From positions 1 through 5,124 of the forward strand of contig DKCO01000029.1 of NCBI GenBank assembly GCA_002452215.1: a stretch of DNA of 5,124 nt, in the 5' to 3' direction. This document shows, piece by piece, positions 5,077 to 5,124 of the stretch. The notes below the pieces were generated by a model, which was given only the letters and a program-made list of their open reading frames with translations, did no database searches and was not told the origin of the DNA. This DNA is from Spirochaetales bacterium UBA6872. GTDB lineage: Bacteria; Spirochaetota; Spirochaetia; Sphaerochaetales; Sphaerochaetaceae. Positions within the stretch are counted from its first letter, which is position 1; each line of letters starts with the position of its first letter. The position numbers and the translations under genes were made by a program.

Positions 5077-5124
5077 ATGTCAAAATATAGAAAACTTTCA
5101 ATATTTGTAACTATTCAGTCGCAT
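5077..5124 (+). CDS. start of an unidentified gene, cut by the window edge
   Basis: ATG 5077 follows a perfect AGGAGG (5064-5069) with a 7-base spacer, the strongest translation start in the window. The 16 visible residues (MSKYRKLSIFVTIQSH) begin basic and continue with hydrophobic residues, but too little is present to call a signal peptide or a family. It is divergent from the ATPase gene, with 192 bp between the two starts. Confidence 0.6.
   Translation, partial: MSKYRKLSIFVTIQSH

Noticed and set aside
1..5124. Toxin-antitoxin (Fic with a separate antitoxin such as FicA or Phd)
   Set aside because: No small antitoxin gene lies next to either intact Fic; both carry the inhibitory motif within the same protein.

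Overview
This is an AT-rich bacterial accessory region. The Shine-Dalgarno sites (GGAG, AGGAGG) and the mix of Fic and DUF4143 families suggest a Bacillota-like host, but nothing here fixes the taxon. No rRNA, tRNA, CRISPR array or recognisable transposase was seen.

The window is dominated by the Fic (filamentation induced by cAMP) family, whose best-known activity is AMPylation of target proteins. Left to right it holds: a possible C-terminal end of an upstream gene (1-63); a decayed fic gene of type A (about 120-743) with an in-frame stop, frameshifts and a deleted catalytic core; a truncated start of a second fic gene of type B (839-949); an intact 348-residue Fic protein with its own promoter region and a probable terminator (1107-2153, hairpin 2202-2240); about 110 bp of unidentified sequence; a second, 3'-end-only remnant of type-A fic (2352-2448); and an intact type-B Fic protein (2549-3538). 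Both intact proteins keep the full HPFxDGNGR catalytic loop, an N-terminal inhibitory-helix motif and a C-terminal winged-helix-like region.

A direct repeat of about 303 bp (639-941 and 2352-2654) carries the 3' end of type-A fic, a palindrome and the 5' end of type-B fic. It flanks the intact first Fic gene. The simplest reading is that an ancestral ficA-ficB pair was duplicated in tandem, then disrupted by insertion or replacement with a third, unrelated fic module, leaving one functional copy of B and no functional copy of A.

Convergent to the fic genes, on the minus strand, is an AAA_14/DUF4143 ATPase (start at 4884). One missing base in a run of A's (plus-strand T's 3777-3781) replaces its last 65 residues with an unrelated 25-residue tail; the proper tail can still be read in the adjacent frame down to 3584. 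Divergent from it, at the right edge, a new gene begins at 5077 behind a perfect AGGAGG site and runs out of the window.

Several symmetrical motifs sit at gene boundaries: TTCCCTTA boxes around the first fic promoter, a palindrome at the type-A stop codon kept in both repeat copies, and a nested inverted repeat in front of the ATPase. They suggest local regulation, possibly by the winged-helix Fic proteins, but this is inference.
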